64,000 nt of DNA from Anoxybacillus mongoliensis (GTDB taxonomy: Bacteria > Bacillota > Bacilli > Bacillales > Anoxybacillaceae): assembly GCF_014201515.1 (NCBI RefSeq), contig NZ_JACHEQ010000008.1, positions 1 to 64,000 of the forward strand. The letters run 5' to 3'. The notes beneath the pieces are model-generated. The model was not told the origin of the DNA. It ran no database searches and saw only the letters and a program-made list of their open reading frames with translations. Below are positions 26,078-35,142 of the stretch, piece after piece. A program made the position numbers and the translations under genes. Numbering within the stretch: position 1 is the first letter of the stretch; each line of letters begins with the position of its first letter.

Positions 26078-26457
26078 ATGCATATTATTCATTAACGCAT
26101 ACGCCACACGTTTGGCATTGCGCGTATGAAAAAGCACTCCCGCTCCCAAGCGACCAGAAAAACGCATCTGTTGTCGTGCTTGAAGGAATTGAGCAATGGA
26201 TTCGCGAATATTTCGTTCCTTATACAACACGTGAAAAAGAAGCAATCATGTCGCATGTGTATGCGTGGGAAAGATGGGAAAAAGAGGAGGGGAGAACGGT
26301 CGTTTGGATTGGTTGTGATATTAGTCAAGGGATTGTGCCCATTGATGCGCATGAACGAGCGTGGCGAGATGCGGTAGGCTGGACATATCAACAGCTTGCG
26401 CGCATATGTAACCGTGTGGATTACGTATGGTGTGGTATGCATGAACAAATAAAATAG
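26029..26457 (+). CDS. CobU-like P-loop paralogue, reduced
   Basis: 142 residues from ATG 26029 (GGAGGGAG eight bases upstream). It starts F-V-S-G-G-A-F-Q-G-K, a CobU-type P-loop. It ends with a CobU-like tail, D-I-S-Q-G-I-V-P then W-R-D-A-V-G-W-x-x-Q and V-D-Y-V-W-C-G. The segment that carries the guanylylated His in CobU (R-I-x-x-H) is missing, as is the D-C-L-T-N-L stretch. It could therefore keep a kinase role, assist CobU structurally, or act on another intermediate. It is embedded in the cobalamin operon, directly before pduO. Confidence 0.75.
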   Translation: MHFVSGGAFQGKRKWVNAYYSLTHTPHVWHCAYEKALPLPSDQKNASVVVLEGIEQWIREYFVPYTTREKEAIMSHVYAWERWEKEEGRTVVWIGCDISQGIVPIDAHERAWRDAVGWTYQQLARICNRVDYVWCGMHEQIK

Positions 26458-26469
26458 GGGGGATTGACT

Positions 26470-27057
26470 ATGAAATTGTACACGAAAACAGGAGATCAAG
26501 GGCAAACGAGTTTAGTCGGTGGACGAGTTGATAAAAACCATGTGCGTGTGGAAGCATACGGAACAATTGATGAAGCAAATTCAGTAATCGGTTGGGCGAT
26601 GACATTATTGCAAGATGAGAAATTTCGCGATATTTATCAAGAACTACAGCGCATTCAACATGAGCTTTTTGATTGTGGTGGCGACTTAGCGATCGTTAGT
26701 GAGAAAATGCCGTACAAAGTGAAAGAAGATATGGTGACGTTTTTAGAGGAACGGATTGATGCGTATATTCAACAAGCACCACCGTTAGAACGTTTTATTT
26801 TGCCGGGAGGGTCACCGCAAGCAGCTGCGTTACATATGGCACGTACGGTAACGCGGAGGGCGGAACGTTGTGTTGTGGCGTTGATGAAACAAGAACAAAT
26901 GAACAAAGTCGTTTTGCAATATATTAACCGTTTATCAGACTATTTATTTGCAGTTGCGCGCGTTGTTAACGCTCGCTTGCAAGTGAAAGACGTAGAATAT
27001 GAACGAAGTGCGATCGTGTTTCGTGATAAAAATGAAAAAAAGGGTGAATCGGAATGA
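26470..27057 (+). CDS. pduO: PduO-type ATP:cob(I)alamin adenosyltransferase
   Basis: Transfers the adenosyl group of ATP to Co(I) corrinoids, making adenosylcobamides and priming imported cobinamide for CobU. ATG 26470, with GGGGGGA upstream, gives 195 residues. The family hallmarks are Y-T-K-T-G-D-x-G-x-T-S-L at the N-terminus, Y-G-x-I-D-E-A-N-S near residue 30, and T-V-T-R-R-A-E-R near 130. N-R-L-S-D-Y-L-F follows near 160. It overlaps cblT by 4 bases. Confidence 0.92.
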   Translation: MKLYTKTGDQGQTSLVGGRVDKNHVRVEAYGTIDEANSVIGWAMTLLQDEKFRDIYQELQRIQHELFDCGGDLAIVSEKMPYKVKEDMVTFLEERIDAYIQQAPPLERFILPGGSPQAAALHMARTVTRRAERCVVALMKQEQMNKVVLQYINRLSDYLFAVARVVNARLQVKDVEYERSAIVFRDKNEKKGESE

Positions 27058-27524
27058 GGCGTTTCACGTTGCTTGTTATGTTTATTAGTCTATCCGTCAT
27101 TGGTTCACTTATAAAAATCCCGTTTACGATTGGAAGCATTGCATTAGATAGTGCACCGGCAGTTGTTGCTGCGTTTTTGCTCGGTCCAGCAGCTGCTGCG
27201 GTCGTTGCAAGTGTTGGGCATATTGTATCTGCGCTGTTTGGTGGATTTCCACTTGGGCCTTTTCATATACTTGTGGCGGTGGAAATGGCAGTTCTTTTAT
27301 ATGTTGTCGGCTTGTTAATGAGAAGAGGATGGTTCACTTCTAGCTATGTATGTTTTTTTATCGGTAATGCCCTGATTGCACCGTTACCTTTTGTATGGAT
27401 CATGAGCCCAGCATTTGTACTTTCCATCATCCCATCTCTTGCACTAGCTACGGGAGTCAATGTAGTGATTGCGATTGTCGTGTCAAAAGCGTTGCAACGC
27501 GTGTGGGGGAAGCAGCATGCGTGA
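27054..27524 (+). CDS. cblT: ECF transporter substrate-binding subunit, probable alpha-ribazole transporter CblT
   Basis: 156 residues, five or six hydrophobic helices, with the Gly/Ala-rich pattern of ECF S-components (L-L-G-P-A-A-A-A near residue 42, G-G-F-P-L-G-P-F-H near 64). It would use the shared ECF energising module encoded elsewhere. Directly followed, with an 8-base overlap, by a PurM-like kinase. The CblT-CblS pairing is known from Listeria and Geobacillus for salvage of alpha-ribazole. The substrate is inferred from that context. Confidence 0.8.
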   Translation: MRRFTLLVMFISLSVIGSLIKIPFTIGSIALDSAPAVVAAFLLGPAAAAVVASVGHIVSALFGGFPLGPFHILVAVEMAVLLYVVGLLMRRGWFTSSYVCFFIGNALIAPLPFVWIMSPAFVLSIIPSLALATGVNVVIAIVVSKALQRVWGKQHA

Positions 27525-28218
27525 TGTATTATGTGTGCCGCTTGATGAAGAAAACGAACTCGTTTTGGCGACAGATTGTTCAGGTGGCATAGGCTTAAAA
27601 CAAGATGATGTTGTAAATGTACCATACGATGTTGTTGCGTACTACGGTGCACGAGTAGCATGGATGGAATTGATGAGTATAGGAGCCACACCAAAAGCTT
27701 TTGTTTTACAAAATTTTGTGAACGATCATGCATGGCATGCACTTGTCGCAGGCGTTCAACAAACGATGGAAGAATTGCAGTTGTCGCTCCCTATAACAGG
27801 AAGTAGCGAATCAAATATGCCGCTCATGCAATCAGCTGTCGGTTTTGTAGCTGTCGGCACGGTGCGTAAAACAGAAAAAAGGATAAATTTTACGCCAACG
27901 GATGCGTGCTGGGCAGTGATCGGTGAGCCGCTCGTTGGCGAAGCGGTTATACATAAAAAGGACCGCATGCTTCCGCTTTCTTTATTTCGCATGTTGTTGC
28001 ACGTAGATGGGGTGTATGAAATGATCCCAATCGGTTCAAAAGGAATATGGCATGAGTGGAAACTCATTCATGGGGATAAACCGATTCATTGCGCCCTTCC
28101 GCTACATGCTTCTGCTGGTCCAGCGACATGTGTGTTGGTAAGTTATCATCGAAAGCAAGCACCGTTATTACAATCACTGGCGCAAACACTTTTTTATCCG
28201 ATTGTAAATGAATTGTAA
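27517..28218 (+). CDS. cblS: Alpha-ribazole kinase CblS (AIR-synthase-like)
   Basis: Phosphorylates imported alpha-ribazole to alpha-ribazole phosphate for CobS, which replaces CobT (no cobT is seen in this cluster). ATG 27517 follows GGGGGAAG. The 233 residues resemble the PurM N-terminal fold: D-C-S-G-G-I-G near residue 21, a Gly/Asp-rich V-A-Y-Y-G-A-R-V-A-W-M-E segment near 45, and G-S-S-E-S-N-M-P. Last gene of the cobalamin-salvage run. No strong terminator follows. Confidence 0.8.
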   Translation: MRDVLCVPLDEENELVLATDCSGGIGLKQDDVVNVPYDVVAYYGARVAWMELMSIGATPKAFVLQNFVNDHAWHALVAGVQQTMEELQLSLPITGSSESNMPLMQSAVGFVAVGTVRKTEKRINFTPTDACWAVIGEPLVGEAVIHKKDRMLPLSLFRMLLHVDGVYEMIPIGSKGIWHEWKLIHGDKPIHCALPLHASAGPATCVLVSYHRKQAPLLQSLAQTLFYPIVNEL

Positions 28219-28299
28219 AATGTCATGTTCTATCGTTCTAACCGTTCATTTTTTCGCATACAACATATATGGTCATTAGTGAACGGGAGGGAATAAACG

Positions 28300-28386
28300 A
28301 TGGAAGATATGATGAAACGGGTGCTTGTTGTTGTTGGCATGGCAGCATGCATTCATTTATTGTTTTTTGTTGGCTTAAACAACTAG
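28300..28386 (+). CDS. Small membrane peptide, 28 residues
   Basis: ATG 28300 is preceded by GGGAGGG at the right distance, and the frame closes at TAG 28384-28386. It encodes a short charged head (M-E-D-M-M-K-R) and one hydrophobic helix (residues 8-25), ending L-N-N. I do not recognise it. The strong ribosome-binding site argues that it is translated. It lies alone between cblS and hisJ. Confidence 0.55.
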   Translation: MEDMMKRVLVVVGMAACIHLLFFVGLNN

Positions 28387-28441
28387 AAAAAGAGAGACAT
28401 GTGCTATATAATGAAAAACAATATGAAAGGGGGAGAAAAAG

Positions 28442-29254
28442 ATGTTAACAGATTACCATAATCATTTAGAGCGCGGGACGTTAACGCTCGACTATTTGAA
28501 GCAATTTACGGACGAAGCCGCGCGAAAAGGCATTGAACATTTTGGTATTTCCGAACATGCGTATCATTTTTATCAAACGAAAAATATTTTATCGAATCCA
28601 TGGATTGAAGAACGTCGTTATTATGACATGGCTGACTACGTTCGTTTATTTCACGAAGCGTGGGATGCTGGAATTGATGTAAAGATGTCGATCGAAATGG
28701 ACTATACGCCAGGCAAACATGAAGAAATGGCGCAATTTATTCGCGCCTACGATTTTGATTATGTCATCGGTTCGATTCATTGGGTTGATGATTTTGGCAT
28801 TGATTTAGCCGAGTTTCGGAAAGAGTGGGATCGTCGTGATCTATACGATACATACCGAAAATATTTCGATCAAGTCGTGACGTTAGCTGAATCGAACTTA
28901 TTCGATATCATCGGTCATTTAGATTTAGTAAAAATTTTTAAATACGTGCCAGAAGACGAAGAGTTTTTGCTTGAACAGTACGATCGTGCAACAACAGCGT
29001 TAGCGAATTCTAAAACGTGCGTTGAAATTAGTACCGCAGGTTTGCGTAAACCGGTCGGTGAACTATATCCCGATCCTCGTCTATTACAAATGTGCTACAA
29101 CAAAGGTATTCCGATCGTGCTATCGTCCGATGCACACGTACCGCAAGATGTCGGTGCCGATTATGACAAAGCGATCGCTCTTGCGAAAACAGTCGGTTAC
29201 GAAGAAATTATGACGTTTTGTAAAGGGGAACGAAAAGCCGTTCCGCTTGGATAA
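28442..29254 (+). CDS. hisJ: Histidinol-phosphatase HisJ (PHP family)
   Basis: Hydrolyses L-histidinol phosphate in histidine synthesis. 270 residues of a PHP-type metal-dependent barrel. Metal ligands: D-Y-H-N-H near residue 4, E-H-A-Y near 39, the Glu in S-I-E-M-D-Y, G-S-I-H-W near 112, I-I-G-H-L-D-L near 160 and S-S-D-A-H near 232. It ends at a strong bidirectional terminator shared with serA, which faces it. A TATAAT lies at 28407-28412. Confidence 0.88.
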   Translation: MLTDYHNHLERGTLTLDYLKQFTDEAARKGIEHFGISEHAYHFYQTKNILSNPWIEERRYYDMADYVRLFHEAWDAGIDVKMSIEMDYTPGKHEEMAQFIRAYDFDYVIGSIHWVDDFGIDLAEFRKEWDRRDLYDTYRKYFDQVVTLAESNLFDIIGHLDLVKIFKYVPEDEEFLLEQYDRATTALANSKTCVEISTAGLRKPVGELYPDPRLLQMCYNKGIPIVLSSDAHVPQDVGADYDKAIALAKTVGYEEIMTFCKGERKAVPLG

Positions 29255-29285
29255 AAAAGGTTCAGCCATGCGGCTGAACCTTTTA
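29253..29285. terminator. Bidirectional terminator between hisJ and serA
   Basis: 9-bp stem GGTTCAGCC/GGCTGAACC (29259-29267 with 29272-29280), an A run on the left and a T run on the right. Confidence 0.88.
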
Positions 29286-30857
29286 TACTTCTAATCTTTT
29301 TACAACATCAATATCGCTAATTTGTTCGAGCGTTTCAACGAGCGTATCATCAAGCGGTTTATCGAGCGAAAGCATCATAATCGCTTTTCCGCCAGCTTCT
29401 TGGCGACCGACTTGCATCGTTGCGATATTTACTTGATGGTCACCTAAAATATTTCCGACTTTTCCGATCATTCCTGGTTTATCATGATGTTGAATGTATA
29501 GCAAATGTCCTTCTGGAGCAAAGTCGATCGCAAAACCGTTAAAATGAACGATACGATCACCATAGTGAGCGATATGCGTTCCTTTCATCGTAAACGTTTT
29601 GTTTTCACCATATACTGTTAATGTAATGCTGTTATTGTAGTCGTTTCCGTTTGCTGAAAATTTTTCGCTAAAGGCGATGCCGCGTTCTTTGGCGATCATC
29701 GCTGCGTTCACTTCGTTGACGGTTGAAGCGACGCGAGGTTTTAAAAATCCAGCGAGCAAACTACGTGTAATAAATGTTGTTTCTAAATCAGCAACAGAAC
29801 CTGAATACGTAATCGCAATTTCTTGAACAGGTTCGCTCATATATTGCGAAGCGAGAATACCCATTTTTCGAGCTAATGTATAAAACGCTTGAATTTTCTC
29901 GTATACATCTTTTGAAAGTGTCGGCAAGTTAATGGACGATGTGACAGGTTTTCCTTGTAAAAATGTTAATACTTCTTGAGCTACTTGTGTCGCTACATTC
30001 ACTTGCGCTTCGACTGTTGATGCCCCGAGATGTGGAGTGACGATGACGTTATCAAACGAAAGAAGCGGATGATCTCCTGGAGGCTCTTGTTCAAATACAT
30101 CGAGTGCGACACCTGCCACGTGCCCGTTCTCTAAAAACGAAATGAGCGCTTGTTCGTCGATAATTCCACCGCGGGCGCAGTTAATTAAATACACACCTTT
30201 TTTCGTTTTTGCTAAATTTTTTGGACCGAGAAGTCCTTTCGTCTCTTTTGTTAACGGTGTATGTACGGTAATGATATCCGCTTGTGCAAGCAACTCATCA
30301 AGCGTGCAAACGTCGACACCAATTTTTTCTGCTCGTGCTTTCGTTAAAAATGGATCGTACACATGAACATGCATACCGAATGCTCGCGCTCGTTTTGCTA
30401 CTTCAGAACCGATGCGACCAAAGCCGATAATACCTAAATGTTTTCCAAATAACTCGACACCGACGAAAGCGGAACGATTCCATTCACGTGATTTGACGGA
30501 GATGTGCGCTTGTGGAATACGACGCACTAATGAAGCCATCATCGCAAATGTATGTTCCGCTGTCGAAATCGTATTGCCGTTTGGGGCGTTAATGACGACG
30601 ACACCGTATCGTGTAGCTGCATCAACATCAATATTGTCCACACCAACCCCAGCTCGCCCAACAATTTTTAAATTTTTCATTTTTTGTAGTAACTGTTCTG
30701 TTACTTTTGTTGCGCTACGAACGAGTAACGCATCAAATTGATCAAGCTCATCTTCTACATCACCTACTTTTTTTTGTACGACTTCAATCGTTGGATCAGC
30801 AAGAAGTGGGGCAAGACCTTCTTCACTCATCGCATCAGCTACTAAAATGCGAACCAC
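29283..30857 (-). CDS. serA: D-3-phosphoglycerate dehydrogenase SerA
   Basis: Oxidises 3-phosphoglycerate with NAD, the first step of serine synthesis. 524 residues in the long (type 1) form: substrate/NAD domains (1-315), an intervening domain (about 320-450) and a C-terminal ACT domain (about 452-524). Visible motifs: G-R-A-G-V-G-V-D-N-I-D, the dinucleotide fold G-F-G-R-I-G, catalytic Arg in N-C-A-R-G-G, Glu in D-V-F-E-Q-E-P and His in T-P-H-L-G-A-S-T. The ACT domain suggests serine feedback control. It has its own promoter. Confidence 0.95.
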   Translation of the reverse strand: MVRILVADAMSEEGLAPLLADPTIEVVQKKVGDVEDELDQFDALLVRSATKVTEQLLQKMKNLKIVGRAGVGVDNIDVDAATRYGVVVINAPNGNTISTAEHTFAMMASLVRRIPQAHISVKSREWNRSAFVGVELFGKHLGIIGFGRIGSEVAKRARAFGMHVHVYDPFLTKARAEKIGVDVCTLDELLAQADIITVHTPLTKETKGLLGPKNLAKTKKGVYLINCARGGIIDEQALISFLENGHVAGVALDVFEQEPPGDHPLLSFDNVIVTPHLGASTVEAQVNVATQVAQEVLTFLQGKPVTSSINLPTLSKDVYEKIQAFYTLARKMGILASQYMSEPVQEIAITYSGSVADLETTFITRSLLAGFLKPRVASTVNEVNAAMIAKERGIAFSEKFSANGNDYNNSITLTVYGENKTFTMKGTHIAHYGDRIVHFNGFAIDFAPEGHLLYIQHHDKPGMIGKVGNILGDHQVNIATMQVGRQEAGGKAIMMLSLDKPLDDTLVETLEQISDIDVVKRLEV

Positions 30858-30900
30858 AAATATCCGCTCCTTTCAAGCTATTAGTTTTTAAATTTCTGAT

Positions 30901-30929
30901 AATTTAACATAATCGTATATGCGTGTCAA
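30901..30929 (-). promoter_or_regulatory. Sigma-A promoter of serA
   Basis: On the minus strand, TTGACA (30929-30924), 17-bp spacer, TAAATT (30906-30901), 44 bases before the serA start. Confidence 0.75.
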
Positions 30930-30984
30930 TAACTTTCGGAAAGGTCATACAAATGAAAGCGTTTTTATATATAAATGTTCGGAA

Positions 30985-31015
30985 AAAAGACGAAAAGCTG
31001 GCTCAAAGCCAGCTT
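30985..31015 (-). terminator. Rho-independent terminator after ppa
   Basis: Minus-strand stem AAGCTGGCT/AGCCAGCTT (31015-31007 with 31003-30995), then a pyrimidine/T-rich tail. Confidence 0.82.
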
Positions 31016-31031
31016 AAAACATGGAATGTAT

Positions 31032-31529
31032 TTATTTTTGCTCATTGTAACGCGCGATGCATTCGTCAATAAGTTTCGCAGCTGCTTCTGGGCCTTCCCA
31101 CGTACCGATTTCTGTTTTCTTTCCTTCTAAGTCTTTATAACGCTCAAAGAAATGAGCAATCTCTTTTAGTTTATGTTGTGGAAGATCTTCAAGCGTACGC
31201 ACATCAGCAAAGCGAGGATCATCGACAGGAACACCGATTAACTTCGCATCTTCTTCGCCACCGTCTACCATGTTTAAGTAGCCGAGTACACGTGTTTCGA
31301 TGACGCAACCAGGGAATGTTGGATTTGTCACGATAACTAAAATATCAAGTGGGTCGCCATCTAATGCGAGTGTATTTTCTAAATAGCCATATTCTGCAGG
31401 ATAAAACATTGGTGAATATAAGACGCGATCGAGTTTAAATACGCCACGCTCTTTGTCATATTCATATTTGTTTTGGCTACCTGTTGGAATTTCAATAAAC
31501 GCTTCAACAACTTTGTTTTCAAACGCCAT
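31032..31529 (-). CDS. ppa: Family I inorganic pyrophosphatase
   Basis: Hydrolyses pyrophosphate, pulling nucleotide, nucleic-acid and amino-acid activation forward. 165 residues, the normal length for bacterial family I enzymes. Active-site groups are in E-I-P-T-G-S-Q-N-K-Y-E, Y-P-A-E-Y-G-Y, the signature D-G-D-P-L-D-I-L-V (Asp ligands), and the later D-P-R-F and Y-K-D-L-E. Geobacillus-type bacilli use this family, whereas B. subtilis relies on the family II enzyme PpaC. Single-gene unit with its own terminator. Confidence 0.93.
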   Translation of the reverse strand: MAFENKVVEAFIEIPTGSQNKYEYDKERGVFKLDRVLYSPMFYPAEYGYLENTLALDGDPLDILVIVTNPTFPGCVIETRVLGYLNMVDGGEEDAKLIGVPVDDPRFADVRTLEDLPQHKLKEIAHFFERYKDLEGKKTEIGTWEGPEAAAKLIDECIARYNEQK

Positions 31530-31603
31530 GCCAAATTCCTCCTTTTTGTTATGTATACTTTTTTATTATAGTCGATTGGACAAGTGGTGACAATGACTGA
31601 ACG

Positions 31604-31640
31604 AAAGAAAAGGGCAAGCTTCATATGAAGTTTGCCCTTA
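31604..31640 (-). terminator. Rho-independent terminator after fer
   Basis: Minus-strand stem AAGGGCAAACTTCA/TGAAGCTTGCCCTT (within 31639-31610) with a T-rich tail. Confidence 0.8.
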
Positions 31641-31648
31641 GATGTTTC

Positions 31649-31960
<312 letters not shown>

Positions 31961-32097
31961 TCACACTTTTATAATAAAGGTGTTGCGGTAACTTTTCAAT
32001 AAAAAACTCCAATGAAAATGCTTATCAGTACGTAGTTTTCCCTCACATCCCCTTGCTTAATCTGATAAAATGAAAGGGAAAATGGAGTGAATGTCGC

Positions 32098-33120
32098 ATG
32101 TTACAACATATCGTTTTATTTTGTATCGATCGGTTTCGTGGAGAACGCTCACTAGCTGCGATCGATCATTTGCTCAATGGAAAAAAAACAGCCCAAACGT
32201 TACAAGATAGTAAATGGTATGACGTTAGCCGTTTATTTGGAATGGTACCGATTGATCGTTCTCGTTTATTTGATGTTGCACGAGCATTAGAGGCGGATGG
32301 ATTCATTTCTCAAGTCGATGAACATATATATTGCACAACTGCAAGTGGAAAAGAGAAACTTCGACGCTTTATACTTCCTCCTTACATTGATGGATGGAAA
32401 TATATGAATGAATCTTCTTTGTTTTGGAAAAGGCTCTCTTTACTCATTCAAACGATCGCAAACATCATTCATCGTACGTCATTTGAGCCTATACATCGCG
32501 ATGAACACATTCAATCGTTCGTGAAACGGTGGCTGTTTCAACATACACATATAAAAACGCTCGCTCGTTCATTATATGAAGAAATGTATGAGCTACTTAG
32601 TTATGTAGAAGAAAAAGATGCTAACATTTTCGTTTGGCGGCTAACAAGCCATGAGCGCATCGGATGGACGAACGAACAGATTGCTTATGCCATAAATGAG
32701 GAAGATGTGGCGGTTTTGTTATCGTTTCAAAACGTCCTTCATTTTATGCTTGAAATGACAGAGAAAGAAGCGGAAAAATTTCCGCTTTTATATTCGTTAC
32801 GTGAACGAAAACGTTCACAATTGACAAGTTCAGCTCAAAAAACATGGGAATTGCTAAAGGAAGGTTATTCACTTGAACAAATTGCACAGCTGCGCGGGTT
32901 GAGAAAAGGAACAATTGAAGATCATATTGTAGAAATCGCGACGTATATTCCAACGTTTGTGCTGACACCATTTTTGGAGGAAAGTAAACGCAAGCGCATT
33001 ATTCAACAAGCACGTCAATTAAAGACGAAAAAATTGCGGGCGATAAAAGAATTGTTACCAGACGTTTCTTATTTCGAAATTCGGCTCGCGCTGGCAAGGT
33101 GGGAGAGAGAAGATGTTTGA
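32098..33120 (+). CDS. ypbB: Helix-turn-helix domain protein YpbB
   Basis: 340 residues, all-helical. The C-terminal part (about 240-335) has the YpbB-type helix-turn-helix: S-A-Q-K-T-W-E-L-L-K-E-G-Y-S-L-E-Q-I-A followed by R-K-G-T-I-E-D-H-I. The region resembles the C-terminal (HRDC/wHTH) part found in longer RecQ helicases, and recQ follows with an 8-base overlap. The pair probably works together on DNA. Function unproven; named by synteny with B. subtilis. Confidence 0.8.
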   Translation: MLQHIVLFCIDRFRGERSLAAIDHLLNGKKTAQTLQDSKWYDVSRLFGMVPIDRSRLFDVARALEADGFISQVDEHIYCTTASGKEKLRRFILPPYIDGWKYMNESSLFWKRLSLLIQTIANIIHRTSFEPIHRDEHIQSFVKRWLFQHTHIKTLARSLYEEMYELLSYVEEKDANIFVWRLTSHERIGWTNEQIAYAINEEDVAVLLSFQNVLHFMLEMTEKEAEKFPLLYSLRERKRSQLTSSAQKTWELLKEGYSLEQIAQLRGLRKGTIEDHIVEIATYIPTFVLTPFLEESKRKRIIQQARQLKTKKLRAIKELLPDVSYFEIRLALARWEREDV

Positions 33121-34555
33121 CATATTAAAGGAACGATTTGGTTACGATTCGTTTCGCATAGGACAAAGGGAAATTATTGAAGATGTGCTGAATGGACAAA
33201 ATTGTGTTGCTATGCTTCCGACCGGTGGAGGAAAGTCACTTTGTTATCAGCTCCCGGGTTATATATTAAACGGCAGTGTGTTAATTATTTCCCCACTCGT
33301 TTCGCTTATGGAAGATCAAGTACAGCAGCTTAGAAATCGTGGTGAAAAACGTGTTGTAGCGCTCAATCGTTTTCTGTCTTATCGCGAAAAACGAGATGTG
33401 TTGCGTGAGTTAGCATCGTATCGTTTTATTTATGCTTCGCCTGAAATTTTACAATCCCCTTTACTTATCGAAGCGTTAACACGCATAAACATTTCGTTGT
33501 TTGTCGTAGATGAAGCACATTGTATTTCACAATGGGGACATGATTTTCGCCCTGACTTTTTAAAGCTCGGTCTTCTTCGCCAAACGCTTGGCAATCCGCC
33601 ATGTTTAGCGTTAACGGCTACAGCTACACGTCAAGTTATCGCTGATATTGTAACGACGCTTAAACTCGACGACGTTAAACAACATATATACCCGCTCGAT
33701 CGCCCAAATATTTGTTTATACGTGCAATATGTTCAAACGGTAGAAGAAAAAATCACGACGTTAAAACATCTCGTTGCGATATTGCCGAAACCTGGAATTG
33801 TGTACGTCGCTAGTCGGCAATGGGCAGAAACATTATCCGAGGTGCTTCGTGAGGATCATCGTGTAAGCTACTATCATGGAGGCATGGATGGTGAACAGCG
33901 GCTACTTATTCAACAACAGTTCGTTTATGATCAGTTAGACGTCATTTGTTGTACAAATGCGTTTGGAATGGGGATCGATAAACCGAACGTTCGCTTTGTC
34001 ATCCATTTTCATTTGCCGACACAACCAGAAGCATATTGGCAAGAAGTTGGGCGGGTCGGACGTGATGGAAACGAAAGCATCGCGATATTATTGTATGCAC
34101 CAGGAGATGAACAAGTGGGACAAACGATAATCGACATGGAATTTCCGACAATGGAACAAATCGTTTATGCGCTAAACGCTTTACGTCATGGGCAGAAAGA
34201 AACAGGGCTGACAGATGTACAACAACGTCTACTTTTATATTGGCTTGAACAAATGGACAAACAGGAGCATATCCACACATTAGCGAAGCAACTATATGCC
34301 CGCATGGAACAAAGAAAAAAAGAAAAACTGACAAAATGGATATTTATGCAACGATGGGTAACCGGGCACACATGTCGTCGACGTTCGCTTCTTTCGTATT
34401 TTGAACAACAACCGCTTAAAAATGAACGTTGTTGCGACCAATGTGGCGCTCATATACATGCAAATGCCACTATCGAACGTATTCAACAAATACAGCTTCG
34501 GCCTTGGCATGAAGAGCTTCGTTCAATGTTTGCCATAAAGGTGGGGAACAAATGA
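33113..34555 (+). CDS. recQ: RecQ-family ATP-dependent DNA helicase (short, RecS-like)
   Basis: 3'-5' helicase for replication and recombination intermediates. The 480 residues have all helicase motifs: Q-motif region G-Y-D-S-F-R, Walker A L-P-T-G-G-G-K-S, V-D-E-A-H-C-I-S-Q-W-G-H-D-F-R with the RecQ aromatic loop, T-A-T-A-T, A-F-G-M-G-I-D-K and Q-E-x-G-R-x-G-R-D-G. A Cys-rich zinc element (C-R-R-R, C-C-D-Q-C-G) closes the protein. It lacks an HRDC domain, as does B. subtilis RecS. Overlaps ypbB and ypbD. Confidence 0.92.
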   Translation: MFDILKERFGYDSFRIGQREIIEDVLNGQNCVAMLPTGGGKSLCYQLPGYILNGSVLIISPLVSLMEDQVQQLRNRGEKRVVALNRFLSYREKRDVLRELASYRFIYASPEILQSPLLIEALTRINISLFVVDEAHCISQWGHDFRPDFLKLGLLRQTLGNPPCLALTATATRQVIADIVTTLKLDDVKQHIYPLDRPNICLYVQYVQTVEEKITTLKHLVAILPKPGIVYVASRQWAETLSEVLREDHRVSYYHGGMDGEQRLLIQQQFVYDQLDVICCTNAFGMGIDKPNVRFVIHFHLPTQPEAYWQEVGRVGRDGNESIAILLYAPGDEQVGQTIIDMEFPTMEQIVYALNALRHGQKETGLTDVQQRLLLYWLEQMDKQEHIHTLAKQLYARMEQRKKEKLTKWIFMQRWVTGHTCRRRSLLSYFEQQPLKNERCCDQCGAHIHANATIERIQQIQLRPWHEELRSMFAIKVGNK

Positions 34556-35142
34556 TTAAAAAACAAATGGAAATAGCAAGTCAAATGAACGATCGAGAAA
34601 TTGTATATCATCTGTATATAACACAAGCGCTTATTTTTCTTGTTGCTGTCATATTCAGTCTATTTTTATTTACGCCTGTGACATTTTTTTCGATGTGGCA
34701 GTGGGATATAAGGGAAATACTATTGTACGGTAGCGGTTGTGCGGCGCTTGTTCTTTTTGTCGATTTTTTACTTATTCAGTATGCACCTGAACAATGGTAT
34801 GATGATGGTGGAATCAATGAAAAATTATTTCGTTCACGTTCGGTACCGCACATTTTTATCATGACTATGGTCATTGCATTTTGTGAAGAGCTATTGTTTC
34901 GTGGTGTCATTCAGACGCATGTCGGCCTATTTTTCGCAAGCATCATTTTCGCTTTATTGCATATTCGTTATTGGCGAAAATGGCTCCTTCTTTTGGCTGT
35001 CGTTAGTTTAAGCTTTTGGATTGGACTTATCTATGAATGGACAAGCAATTTATGGGTCACGATTTTTGCCCACTTTCTCATTGATTTTATTTTAGCGTTA
35101 CACATCCGGTATCGTACAAAAGAGGTGACAAACGATGCGTAA
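34552..35142 (+). CDS. ypbD: CPBP-family intramembrane metalloprotease YpbD
   Basis: 196 residues, about five membrane segments, with the Abi/CAAX-protease motifs E-E-L-L-F-R-G (near residue 121), F-A-L-L-H near 141 and H-F-L-I-D near 178. It would cleave a membrane substrate in the bilayer; the substrate is unknown. ATG 34552 overlaps the recQ stop; it overlaps ypbE by 8 bases. Named by synteny. Confidence 0.85.
   Translation: MIKKQMEIASQMNDREIVYHLYITQALIFLVAVIFSLFLFTPVTFFSMWQWDIREILLYGSGCAALVLFVDFLLIQYAPEQWYDDGGINEKLFRSRSVPHIFIMTMVIAFCEELLFRGVIQTHVGLFFASIIFALLHIRYWRKWLLLLAVVSLSFWIGLIYEWTSNLWVTIFAHFLIDFILALHIRYRTKEVTNDA

Noticed and set aside
30858-30990. T-box or riboswitch leader for serA
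   Set aside because: The leader is short, a standard promoter lies 44 bases before the start, and no T-box or other conserved leader motif is seen.
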